Notes: generated by a model from the letters alone, not told the origin. Numbered from the stretch's first letter, positions 1-7,621 are shown. The stretch is 12,500 bases of DNA from Stramonita haemastoma (GCA_030674155.1 CM060325.1:52706463-52718962); one strand, 5' to 3'. A program made the numbers and translations.

Positions 1-2169
1 GTGACCAAACCACATCAGCTTTCTCCTCTTTATGGTGGAGAGCAAAGGCTCTTGGGGGCCCACACGCTTTTTGATTTCTTCTTTCACATAGTTATTGGTC
101 TTGTGTTCTTTGTATGATATTTTGAGGAGTCTTCTGTGGCACTTGTTCTCGAATGCTTGGATTCTTCTCTCTAACTCTGCTGTCAGAGTCCATGATTCAC
201 AGCCATATAGGAGGATAGATATCACGAGGGATTTGTAGAGGTGGTATTTGGTGCAGAAGCTGATGTTGTTGCTTCTGATGATCCTCTGGAGTCTGACTAG
301 AGCAGATGTTGCTGTTGCAATGCGAGCTTTCACCTCATTGTTTGATGTGCCATCTTTTGTTAGGATGGAGCCTAAGTATTTGAATTGGCTCACCTCTTCC
401 AATATTTCTCCATTCATCTTTATTTCTGTGCTGTCATTACTCGCGCTGTTGACCATGATCTTCGATTTCTCTGTACTGACCTCCATGCCGTATGCGCTCG
501 CTCGATCTGTTAGACTGTCTGTGAGGATTTGCAGTTCTTGTTTGCTGCTGCCCATGAGGTCAATGTCATCTGCAAATCTGAGGTTGCAAAGGGGTCTTCC
601 ACCAATGGAGATGGAAGTGTGGTAGTTTTGCAGTGTCTCTGTCATGATGTTTTCGAGGAAGAGGTTGAAGAGTACAGGTGAGAGAAGGCAGCCCTGGCGG
701 ACTCCAACTGTGGTCTTGAAGAACTCGCCCACGTGATTGTTCATGAAAACTGCACTTCTTGCATTCTCGTACAGAGCCTTGATGACTTCAATTAGGCAGT
801 TGTCAATGTTGAAGTGCCTGAGTACTTGCCAGAGGCCGTCATGCCATACCCTGTCAAAGGCCTTTTTGAAGTCTATAAAATTGTGGTACAAGTCTTTTTG
901 GTGTTGGAGATGCTTCTCTATCAGAATTCTCAGGTTGAAAATTTGTTCCATTGTGCTGCGTTTTGGTCTAAAGCCCGCTTGTTCTTCTGCCAGGAGTTTT
1001 TCTGCTTGGTTTTTCAGTCTGTTGAGGACTACCTGCAGCATGATCTTGCTAGGATGGCTTATGAGACTGATGGTTCTGTAGTTCTGACATTGCTTGAGGT
1101 TTCCTTTCTTTGGCAGGGGTATTACAAGAGACTGTGTCCATTCTTTTGGCCATTCTTTGGTGTCGTGGATCTTCTGACAAAGATCTGTGAATCGCCTTGC
1201 TGTTTCATTCCCTCCATTTTTTATGAGTTCAGCTGGGATGTTATCGATTCCAGGGGACTTCCCCTTCTTCAATTGTTTAATAGCTGTGTCTACTTCATAC
1301 CTTAGTATTGGTGGGTCTTTATCTTGGTGTTCAGGGGGTTTGTTGGAAACTATGTTGGTATCTGGGCGTAGTGGGTAGTTATACAATCCCTCACAGTATT
1401 CTGTCCAGCGTTGGAGGATGGCATTGTTTTCCGTTAAAAGATTTCCTTCTTTGTCTTCAATTACAGAGGCTTTAGGCTGTGTGGTTTTAGTTAGTGCTTT
1501 CAGAGTGTTGTAAGCTGTTTTGCTGTTTCCCTTGGCCATTCCATCTTCGATGTTGTTGCATTGTTCTTCTATCCACGCTTCTTTGGCTTCTCTCATCTTT
1601 TTCCTCACTTCTCTGTGGCTATCCATGTACTTGTTGTTGACTTCTTGACTTGTGAACTTTTGCTTCTTAAGTTCTCTTCTTTTGTCGCAGAGGTCAAGAA
1701 CCTCATTTGTCACCCAGGGTTGTTTCTTTGTTCTGCTTCTGCCTAATGTTTCTTCTGCTGCTGTCGTTAGCACTTCTTTGATGTTGTTGGCTAGTGTGTT
1801 CACATCATTGTCAATGGCTGTGAGTGCGGCGAACTTTCCTCCAATGTTGGCTTGGAAGATCTCAACCACTGTTGGGTCTTTGAGTTTTTCCAGGTCGAAT
1901 CTTATGCGTGGGGTTTTTGGCTGTTGTTTTGCTTTCAGTTTCAGCCTGATGGTGGTAAGTACAAGGTCGTGGTCACTGCCAATGTCAGCTCCTGGGAATG
2001 TTCTTGTATTTGCCTTGTTTATGCTGGATTTGAATCTTTGGGGTGACAGAATGTAATCAATTTGATTATGAATCAGACCATTTGGTGAGTGCCAGGTTGA
2101 TGTTCTAGATGGCTTGTGAGGGTGGAGTGTGTTAGCCAGATTTAGTTTGTGCTTCTTTGCGAATTCCAG
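1..2169 (-). CDS. LINE endonuclease (C-terminal part) plus reverse transcriptase, open at left edge
   Basis: A 723-codon frame read by hand with no stop. It has no start codon, because a TAG lies directly upstream at 2172-2170, where the rearranged 5' piece begins. Residues about 1-70 are the end of an APE-like endonuclease: LEFAKKHKL at the start and the catalytic SDH at residues 65-67 (1977-1969). The reverse transcriptase follows: KGKSPGIDNIPAELI, then GFRPKRST (near residue 399), motif A FIDFKKAFD (431-439, 879-853), motif B RQGCLLSP (from 491, 699), and motif C FADD (532-535, 576-565) giving the two metal-binding aspartates. KYLGSIL follows near 400-380. The frame runs off the edge at KLMWFGH, a segment usual near the C-terminus in this family. 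The protein nicks target DNA and copies its own RNA there. All core catalytic motifs are intact, but this copy lacks the 5' half of its endonuclease in sense orientation. Confidence 0.93.
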   Translation of the reverse strand, partial: MEFAKKHKLNLANTLHPHKPSRTSTWHSPNGLIHNQIDYILSPQRFKSSINKANTRTFPGADIGSDHDLVLTTIRLKLKAKQQPKTPRIRFDLEKLKDPTVVEIFQANIGGKFAALTAIDNDVNTLANNIKEVLTTAAEETLGRSRTKKQPWVTNEVLDLCDKRRELKKQKFTSQEVNNKYMDSHREVRKKMREAKEAWIEEQCNNIEDGMAKGNSKTAYNTLKALTKTTQPKASVIEDKEGNLLTENNAILQRWTEYCEGLYNYPLRPDTNIVSNKPPEHQDKDPPILRYEVDTAIKQLKKGKSPGIDNIPAELIKNGGNETARRFTDLCQKIHDTKEWPKEWTQSLVIPLPKKGNLKQCQNYRTISLISHPSKIMLQVVLNRLKNQAEKLLAEEQAGFRPKRSTMEQIFNLRILIEKHLQHQKDLYHNFIDFKKAFDRVWHDGLWQVLRHFNIDNCLIEVIKALYENARSAVFMNNHVGEFFKTTVGVRQGCLLSPVLFNLFLENIMTETLQNYHTSISIGGRPLCNLRFADDIDLMGSSKQELQILTDSLTDRASAYGMEVSTEKSKIMVNSASNDSTEIKMNGEILEEVSQFKYLGSILTKDGTSNNEVKARIATATSALVRLQRIIRSNNISFCTKYHLYKSLVISILLYGCESWTLTAELERRIQAFENKCHRRLLKISYKEHKTNNYVKEEIKKRVGPQEPLLSTIKRRKLMWFGH

Positions 2170-2747
2170 CTAAAGGGGTAACCATTGGTACATGGAATGT
2201 TAGGACTCTGTACCAAACAGGAAGAGTACAGGAACTCACACATGAATTACAGAGGTATAAATGGGGCATCCTAGGGCTTGCGGAAGTCAGATGGATTGGC
2301 TTCGGAGAAACAACCACGCAAGACAGCCACAAGATATGGTACAGTGGAGATGAGAAACTACACCAACACGGAGTAGGCTTCATTGTCAGGAAAGAGATTG
2401 TGTCAAGCATCATCAACTGCACACCAATATCCAGCAGACTCATCTCAATCAGAGTCTCTGCAAAACCCCAGAATCTCACCATCATCCAAGTGTATGCTCC
2501 AACATCTGACTACGATGATGACCAGATAGAAGAATTCTATGAAGAACTTGAAAACGTCATCTCCAAAACGCCCCAAAAAGACATCCTTATTGTGGAAGGC
2601 GATTGGAATGCTAAGGTGGGACCTGATGCCTATGACACCTGGGCAGGAACCACAGGACGCTTTGGACTGGGAGAAACAAATGACAGAGGACAGCGGCTGC
2701 TGGAATTCGCAAAGAAGCACAAACTAACTCTGGCTAACACACTCCAC
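2122..2747. repeat. 49-bp inverted repeat at the two ends of the inverted LINE segment
   Basis: 2122-2170 is the reverse complement of 2699-2747 with one mismatch (2728 C, where the other arm gives A in the sense strand, changing Asn to Thr). The arms flank 528 bp of endonuclease sequence. Left of the one arm the minus piece continues into LINE sequence. Right of the other arm, from 2748, the sequence no longer follows the LINE. The repeat is therefore a template overlap between two cDNA parts, not a transposon terminal repeat. Confidence 0.92.
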
Positions 2748-2780
2748 TCAGAGGTTTATCCCTTTTCAAATGGAAGATAA
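2171..2780 (+). CDS. LINE endonuclease N-terminal fragment, inverted relative to the reverse transcriptase
   Basis: A stop-free fragment that encodes the front of an APE-type (exonuclease/endonuclease/phosphatase) domain. Key motifs are TWNVRTL with its Asn at 2196-2198, LAEVRW with its Glu at 2283-2285, VYAPTS, and GDWNAKVG (Asp and Asn, codons between about 2601 and 2609). It then reaches LLEFAKKHKL, the peptide with which the minus-strand piece begins. The SDH motif is missing here and is found on the other strand. No ATG belongs to the fragment: the open frame extends back only into antisense of the other piece, and the LINE part starts at 2171. LINE homology stops near 2747, and the last residues up to the TAA at 2778-2780 are probably read from flanking DNA. 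It cannot make an active enzyme alone. Confidence 0.9.
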
Positions 2781-2796
2781 GTGTTGTTATGCTAGG

Positions 2797-3080
2797 TAAA
2801 GGTAAAGGTGTCCCATAACCTAGGCGGTCGTAGGGGAGCGAGGCGTCAGAGACCTCAGCATATTGAGGGGGGCGCCCATCTCCTCTACCTCGCTGCTTTA
2901 CCTTCCCTGACCCTAAAGAGGGCAGGTACCCATTTACAGCTGGGTGAACTAGGGGGACTGTACTGAAGCCAAGGCGCACAAACGGTCACCCATCCAACTG
3001 GTAACCACGCTCAACGCTGCATGACTTGACTGGGGGGAAAGCAGCGCTCTGAGCACTTTGCTATCCCGCCCCCTGCTGTA
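2797..3080 (-). mobile_element. SINE A copy 1 (tRNA/5S chimeric head), near full length
   Basis: The reverse complement of the element at 4666-4959, along its whole length. Read on the minus strand it starts GGGGGCGGGATAGC near 3075, passes the 5S-like block, the GTAAATGGGTACCTG segment and the GGTTATGGGACACC end, and closes with CTTTACCTTTAC units at the left. The direct repeat ATGCTAGG at 2789-2796 and 3081-3088 is a probable target-site duplication. It sits just outside the inverted LINE piece. The tRNA A box is damaged (agcaaagtgctc). Confidence 0.9.
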
Positions 3081-3189
3081 ATGCTAGGAACTTGTTATGG
3101 CCCCGAGACAATCCACACATCAGAGTACAAAGCATAAAAACAACAACCTAGTGTTGGTGTTAGCAGGATCCGCTCATCAAGAACTGGAC

Positions 3190-3531
3190 AAGCTTTTGGC
3201 CTGGTGGGCATTTAGCTTGCATTGGTGTGTTGACGGGATCCGGGTTCCAATCCCAATTCCCCTGGAGTTAACATCAGTGCTGATTCCAATCTCCCCCAGG
3301 ACCTTCGGATGAGACTTTAAACCGACGTCCCGTGTGCGAATGCTCGCAAAACATCTTGCACACATTAAACTTCTTCTGCTTCTCTGGAGAGTAGGCCATT
3401 GTGTGGCGGTGGGAACGGATGACAAAATGTATAAAACTTCATACACACAGGGACTGATGTAGAGAGCACATAACTGCTTATTCCATTATCCCCGAAATAA
3501 TAAAAAAAAAATGAACAAAAGAGAAAAAAAT
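3190..3531 (+). mobile_element. SINE B copy 1, tRNA-headed, decayed
   Basis: Pol III boxes are visible: a degraded A box TGGCCTGGTGG (3197-3207) and B box GGTTCCAATCC (3243-3253), 35 bp apart. The body from about 3255 (GGAGTTAACATCAGTGCTGA) to CTTATTCCATTATC near 3490 matches the copy at 9247-9606 and the two halves at 5319-5665. An A-rich end with AATAATAAAAAAAAA follows. The head differs from that of the 9247 copy, either from decay or as a distinct subfamily. Confidence 0.8.
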
Positions 3532-4235
3532 AAGTGGCAATGTTTTGGCCTGAATAATAACTTCAAGAATAAAACCATCTGAACAAAAGTGTTAGCAAAA
3601 CGTGAATACCACCTGGATTAGCATGTATTGACACCAATGGCAGCTGAACAGACCATAGTTCTTTAGGTCCACTTCACTCCGCTGAACAATTAGAGAGAAG
3701 CAACAAGGACAGATGGTAAAGACTTGAAACGAAAGAATATCGATGACGGTTTTGGAACAGAGGGAAAGGAACAAAGGTGCTGCATAGCCTCTTTGTCACA
3801 AAGGAGTTACCTGTTTTTATCACAAAGGATTATAATTCTATACCTTTCCCATTCGCGCTGCCATTAAGCGAAATTCGCTGTATACTTGCAAGTTAATCTC
3901 CCATAATTATCTTTTTCATAAATTGTGAAATGAGAGTCAAAGATCTGCAATCAGTCAACTAGCAGGTTCAGATTTATCGACCACGGTGTGTATTTTGTTG
4001 CTCTTGGCAACAAACCAGCCAGTGAGCCACGTAGGTTGAAGTTATTGAGAGAATAAGTTGATATAGAGAGTACCTGCAGTGTCACATCCCAGTCAGTGAA
4101 AGAGTGGACACATTCTGGCAGGGAATAGGTAAGGATCTCTGGTTAGTGGATCTGAATTCTACCAACTGGTAAACTGTATATCTCTCTTTAAGTCTTGGCA
4201 GAGTTCCTTGCATGAAATTCTGGCTGTTTTCGCCG
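3532..4235. other. No gene or repeat recognised
   Basis: AT-rich sequence without a convincing coding frame. Short open frames here have no recognisable motif. A small local echo, GTCACAAAGGAGTTACC and ATCACAAAGGATTA near 3795-3835, is too short to classify. It may hold old decayed repeats. Confidence 0.5.
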
Positions 4236-4595
4236 GTGAGAGTACATCGCCACAAGAGCAGCGCCACCAATTTTTTTTTCTTTTCATGTGCATGTGTATT
4301 TGTTTCACTGTTAGAGTGGGCTTTTTATTATTTTATTTTTTTTACATAATTTCACCAGGGACAAATTTCTTGTTGCCCTAAATTCTGTTACGTGCGCTAA
4401 AGGCGTTCTGCACTCGGCACCTTGATTTGTTGCTTCATCTAAAAGACTAGCACTCAGACCATGATTCACAGTCTACTGGATGGGGAAAGGTTTCTGACAC
4501 AAACAGGGATCAAAGCCCTACACATACTGAACCCGAACTTTTTGGCTTTCTAGGCAGTGTGTTAATCCTAGATCACCGATTTGGAAGAAATACTG
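4236..4595 (-). mobile_element. SINE C copy 1, tRNA-headed, decayed
   Basis: Read on the minus strand, a weak A-box-like stretch (GATCTAGGATTAACAC, near 4580-4565) is followed by a B-box-like GGCTTTGATCCC near 4519-4508. Next come a body with GACTAGC/AGATGA elements, the GCGCACGTAA motif (4399-4390), and a 3' part ending in AGTACATCGCCACAAGAGCA (plus-strand reading, near 4245). The 3' half is matched by 8027-8222. The order of parts fits a common molluscan tRNA-SINE type, known to me by memory only. The exact ends are uncertain. Confidence 0.7.
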
Positions 4596-4665
4596 TGTGT
4601 GTAATGGTGGGTCCTTGGTATTTTGTTGAAAAAAGTGCTGGCCAGTTTTGCTTGCTCCTAATTAA

Positions 4666-4959
4666 GGGACGGGATAGCTCAGTGGTCAGAGCGCTCGCTT
4701 TCCCCCAGCCAAGTTAAGCAGCGTCGAGCGTGGTTGCCAATTGGATGGGTGACCGTTTGTGCGCCTTGGCTTCAGTACAGTCCCCCAGTTCACACAGCTG
4801 TAAATGGGTACCTGCCCTCTCTAGGGTCAGGGAAGGTAAAGCAGCAAGGGGGAGGAGATGAGCGCCGTCCTCAATATGCTGGCCCCTACAGAAGCTGAGC
4901 TCTCTGACGCCTCGCTCCCCTACGACCACATAGGTTATGGGACACCTTTACCTTTACCT
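4666..4959 (+). mobile_element. SINE A copy 2, full length, best-preserved copy
   Basis: Begins GGGACGGGATAGCTCAGTGG, a tRNA-like head, then passes into a 5S rRNA-like block (4712-4754). A family-specific body follows (GTACAGTCCCCCAGTTCACA, GTAAATGGGTACCTGCCC, AGGGTCAGGGAAGGTAAAGC, GAGGAGATGAGCGCC), and it ends GGTTATGGGACACC plus CTTTACCTTTACCTT. A 6-bp TAATTA flanks it (4659-4664 and 4960-4965), a weak possible target-site duplication. The tail of short repeated units rather than plain poly(A) suggests copying by a LINE whose 3' end is similar. It is non-coding; open frames inside it are chance. Confidence 0.92.
4675..4754 (+). promoter_or_regulatory. Composite pol III internal promoter: tRNA A box joined to 5S control region
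   Basis: TAGCTCAGTGG (4675-4685) is a perfect tRNA A box. Instead of a tRNA B box about 35 bp on, the element carries AGTTAAGCAGCGTCGAGC (4712-4729) and TTGGATGGGTGACC (4741-4754). These look like box A and the intermediate/box C part of the 5S rRNA gene. The spacing from AGTTAAG to GGATGGG is 31 nt, the same as in 5S rRNA as I recall it. About 34 of 43 positions agree with a vertebrate-type 5S sequence from memory. Confidence 0.8.
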
Positions 4960-4965
4960 TAATTA

Positions 4966-5231
4966 CAGCACTTGTGTGTTAAGGGAAAGATCATTGTTAA
5001 AGTCACAGCAGCTGGCCCTATGTGTAAGCTGGGCTGCTGTTTTGTTGGTGTTGTTTTTTTGGGGGGAGGGATGATAGTTTTGTGATCATACCCACGTCCC
5101 AACGGAGATGTCTGGTTTTACGGCCTGCGAGAAGGAAGGATGCATAGTGTCTAGAGTAAAATGGCAACTGTCCTTGAAGATGAGTTTTAATTATCTTCAA
5201 ATCACTCATGGCAACAGCAAGCTCTTTTCTT
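4966..5231. other. No feature recognised
   Basis: Unclassified spacer between SINE A copy 2 and the TA tract. It has a short T/G-rich run (GTTTTTTTGGGGGGAGGG near 5053-5070) and no coding signal. Confidence 0.5.
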
Positions 5232-5233
5232 TT

Positions 5234-5312
<79 letters not shown>
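5232..5312. repeat. (TA)n microsatellite
   Basis: About 80 bp of nearly pure TA with a few phase breaks (TAATA, TATTATA). It lies directly at the 3' end of the minus-strand SINE B piece at 5319, so it may have grown from that element's AT-rich tail. It is self-complementary and can form cruciforms or hairpins. Its length is prone to polymorphism and assembly error. Confidence 0.95.
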
Positions 5313-5313
<1 letters not shown>

Positions 5314-5318
5314 CATTG

Positions 5319-5462
5319 TTTCTACCGAGGATAATGAAATAAGCACTCATGTGCTTTTTTACATCCAGTCCCCGAGTGTATGCAATTTTGTCAATTTTGT
5401 ATCTGTTCCCATCGGCACACAATAACCTACTCTTGCGAAAAGCGGAACAGGATTTAACGTCG
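5319..5462 (-). mobile_element. SINE B copy 2, 3' half
   Basis: The reverse complement of the SINE B 3' half. Read on the minus strand it gives TTAAATCCTGTTCCGCTTTT, AGAGTAGGTTATTGTG, GCATACACTCGGGGACTGGA and CATGAGTGCTTATTTCATTA. It may run to about 5480 in weaker form. The tRNA head is absent. It pairs with the plus-strand copy at 5523. Confidence 0.85.
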
Positions 5463-5522
5463 TCCAAGATGTGCATGGCAGCTTTCGAGTATCTCCACAC
5501 ATTAGCAACTATACACTACTAT

Positions 5523-5665
5523 TCGAAGAGTAGGCCATGGTGTCAGTGGGAACGGTTGACAAAAAATTACAGAAACTGCATACACACGGGGAATGGATAT
5601 AAAAGAACACATGAGTGCTTATTCCATTATCTTCGAAATCATGAAATAAAACGAAACAAAAAAAT
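5523..5665 (+). mobile_element. SINE B copy 3, 3' half
   Basis: Starts abruptly at CGAAGAGTAGGCCATGGTGT and ends at CATGAGTGCTTATTCCATTA plus an A-rich tail (AAATAAAACGAAACAAAAAA). It matches 9453-9570 and 3389-3495. The 5' half, including the pol III boxes, is missing. It is the right arm of an inverted pair with 5319-5462. Confidence 0.87.
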
Positions 5666-5716
5666 AGAGGCGAGGATCTATTTTCTGCTTTAATGAAGAA
5701 AAAGTATAGGTTATTA

Positions 5717-6258
5717 TGTCAAGACAAATTGTCATGGACAAAGACTTGTCATAGACAGAGAATTGTCATAGACACAGAGATGTCATAAACAGAGATTATC
5801 ATAGACAGAGACTTGTCATGGACATAGAGCTGTCATAAACAGAGAGTTGTCATGGGCAGAGACTTGTCATGAAGACTGTCAGAAGAGAGTTATCATATAC
5901 AGAGAGTTGTCATAAACAGAGAGTTGTCATAGACAGAGAGTTGTCATGGACATAGAGTTGTCATGGACAGAGAAGTACAATAAACAGAGAGTGGTTATAA
6001 ACAGAGAGTTGTCATAAACAGAGACTTGTCATGGACAGAGACTTGTCTTAGATAGACACTTTCATAAACATAGACGCATCATAAACAGAGAGTTGGCACA
6101 AACAGAGATGTGTCATAAACAGAGAGTTGTCATAAACAGAGATCGTCATAACAGAAGTGTCATAAAAAAGAGAGGTGTCCTGGACAAAACTCGTCATAAA
6201 CAGAAAGTTGTCATGGACAAGAGTTTGCCATGGTCAAGAGACTTGTCGTGGTCAAAGG
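5717..6258 (+). repeat. 17-bp minisatellite, about 30 units
   Basis: Tandem units close to GTCATAAACAGAGAGTT. Variants at the fifth to seventh positions give CATAAAC, CATAGAC and CATGGAC blocks, and the next word varies among GAGAGTT, GAGACTT and TAGAGTT. The period is mostly 17 bp with slips of one or two bases. No open frame spans it. Unit types alternate in patches, as expected from unequal exchange or slippage. Units at both edges are more divergent. Confidence 0.95.
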
Positions 6259-6408
6259 TAATCTCAGCCAAACATGTCAAAACGTAATAACATTTACAAA
6301 AAAAGGACTTGGCACTGCACTGTGTATTATCGCTAATTAGGAAAGCTTATAGCCTGGCCCCGTGCCGATCTATGACTTAAAGCTTGCCCACAGTTCACAG
6401 AGGCAGAT

Positions 6409-6434
6409 GAGAGAGAGATAGAGAGAGAGAGACA

Positions 6435-6515
<81 letters not shown>

Positions 6516-6518
6516 AGA

Positions 6519-6557
<39 letters not shown>

Positions 6558-6622
6558 AGACGACAGACAGACAGACAGGACAGAGAAGACAGAGAGAGAC
6601 AGAGACACAACAGAGAGAGAAA
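6409..6622. repeat. Compound (GA)n / (GACA)n tract
   Basis: A purine-rich plus strand. An imperfect GA start with GATA and GACAAAAAG is followed by a pure GA run to about 6515. Then come ACAG/GACA tetranucleotides (6521-6556), more GACA (6563-6578) and mixed GA/GACA to 6622. The order suggests GACA units arose by point changes in the GA array and then expanded. Ser/Leu-rich antisense frames across it are translations of the repeat. Confidence 0.96.
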
Positions 6623-7470
6623 TTGTATCGAAAGTAGCGTTGATTGAAAGGTGCATAAACTGCAAGTATAAAGTTGTATCAACAGTTAAAAGTTCACTGA
6701 AGAAGCTTAGTTCCTTGTTTCATTGTGGAACTGCCAGTGAATTAGAGGGAGAATCAGACGAGCGGATAAGGGGATTAGAGATGGAGACATGGAGAGGAAG
6801 AAAAGAGACAGAAGGGGGGAGGGAAGAGCTATTGTCTCGATTCTCCAAGAAAAAAAATCGCATCATTCCCAAAGAACAGGATTATACACCAATGACAACA
6901 GTACAGGATTCAAAGGAAATCTCGTGGCTTTTGTGACATGTACTTTTTGTATTGGTTCTTTTTTTTTACATACATTTTTAACGCTTCTCAAACAATGATC
7001 AAAAGACTGCAGATGGAAAACTTAATTAGAGAGATACTGGCTCAGATTCAGTTATTAGTGAATTGCGCTTGTCACTGTTTGTAGCAGCTAAGCGGTCACC
7101 TCAGTGAGCTTATGGAAGCCAGAAAAATAATTTTACATTATGGATATATATAGGAAATACGCATAGCATCGATCCTTGTCAGTTAGTGAGGTATAGTAGA
7201 CACCGTGACAGTGGTTGCATGCTACCACCTGGGAATGCATCGTATACTGTACATACAGTGCAGTGCTGCATCTTCAGTGTTGTGTCTAATTAGCTAAGTG
7301 ATACAGTGCGTGTGTGTTGGTTTAAAACGGAAGGTGCATGTGTGTGGGGAGAGAAAGATTGTGCTAATAGAAGTGTGTTTCAGTGTCTTAGCAGATTTCT
7401 CTGTGTCAGCTCGAGCAGGAGATTTTTTGAATATTTTTATTTATTTAGCAGCGTTCACAGTTATAACAGT
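6623..7470. other. No gene recognised
   Basis: Unique-looking AT-rich DNA. The longest plus-strand frame (6640-6936, Lys/Glu/Arg-rich, no known motif) continues the purine-rich bias of the adjoining repeat and has no support as a gene. A small palindrome, ACTGTA-CA-TACAGT, lies at 7246-7259. Confidence 0.5.
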
Positions 7471-7471
7471 C

Positions 7472-7491
7472 GTGTGTGTGTGTGTGTGTGT
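7472..7491. repeat. (GT)n microsatellite
   Basis: Ten GT units without interruption. It is isolated, with no linked element visible. Confidence 0.95.
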
Positions 7492-7523
7492 TCTTCAATT
7501 TTACGTCTCATCACAAAAAGTGA

Positions 7524-7621
7524 TATTAAACAATCAATAAATAACAAATAATATAACAAATAATAATAACAAAAATAATAAAATAATATATAACAAAAAT
7601 ATAACAAATAATTAAAAATAT
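7524..7621. repeat. A/T-rich AAT/ATAACA-type low-complexity tract
   Basis: About 100 bp of AAC, AAT and ATATAACAAA words, with almost no C or G. It resembles an expanded retroelement tail, but no element body is recognisable upstream. Confidence 0.85.

Larger units (their letters stand above)
1..2747 (-). mobile_element. Non-LTR retrotransposon with inverted 5' segment, 3' end outside window
   Basis: One LINE insertion read on the minus strand, made of two opposed parts: the body (2170 to 1, minus strand) and an inverted 5' part (2171-2747, plus strand). The endonuclease domain is divided between them, with the N-terminal catalytic motifs on the plus part and the SDH motif on the minus part. 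The shared 49 bp shows that both come from the same or a nearly identical source. Both coding parts are free of stops and frameshifts, so the insertion looks young. No ORF1/gag-like region is seen. The domain order, endonuclease then reverse transcriptase, fits the RTE or I/Nimb-like groups, but I cannot fix the clade by eye. The 3' UTR, tail and one target-site duplication should lie left of position 1. Confidence 0.9.

Noticed and set aside
248..2056. Several plus-strand frames of 60-163 codons
   Set aside because: They are antisense to the LINE reverse transcriptase, whose minus-strand frame is continuous and carries recognised motifs.
2132..2720. Minus-strand frames across the inverted endonuclease piece
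   Set aside because: They are antisense to the recognised endonuclease frame and have no motif of their own.
2797..3080. A possible genuine 5S rRNA or tRNA gene in SINE A copies
   Set aside because: Only the internal promoter region resembles 5S and only the A-box segment resembles a tRNA. Both genes are incomplete and the unit is repeated with a SINE body and tail.
5717..6258. CRISPR-like array
   Set aside because: Units are contiguous 17-bp tandem copies with no unique spacers, in a eukaryotic context. It is a minisatellite.
6333..6682. Ser/Leu-rich minus-strand frames
   Set aside because: They are translations of the GA/GACA simple repeat.
6640..6936. 98-codon plus-strand frame rich in Lys, Arg and Glu
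   Set aside because: No motif, splice context or homology is recognised. The bias follows the purine-rich DNA next to the GA tract.
7246..7259. ACTGTA-CA-TACAGT palindrome as an operator or terminator
   Set aside because: It is too short, is expected by chance in a window of this size, and has no gene beside it.
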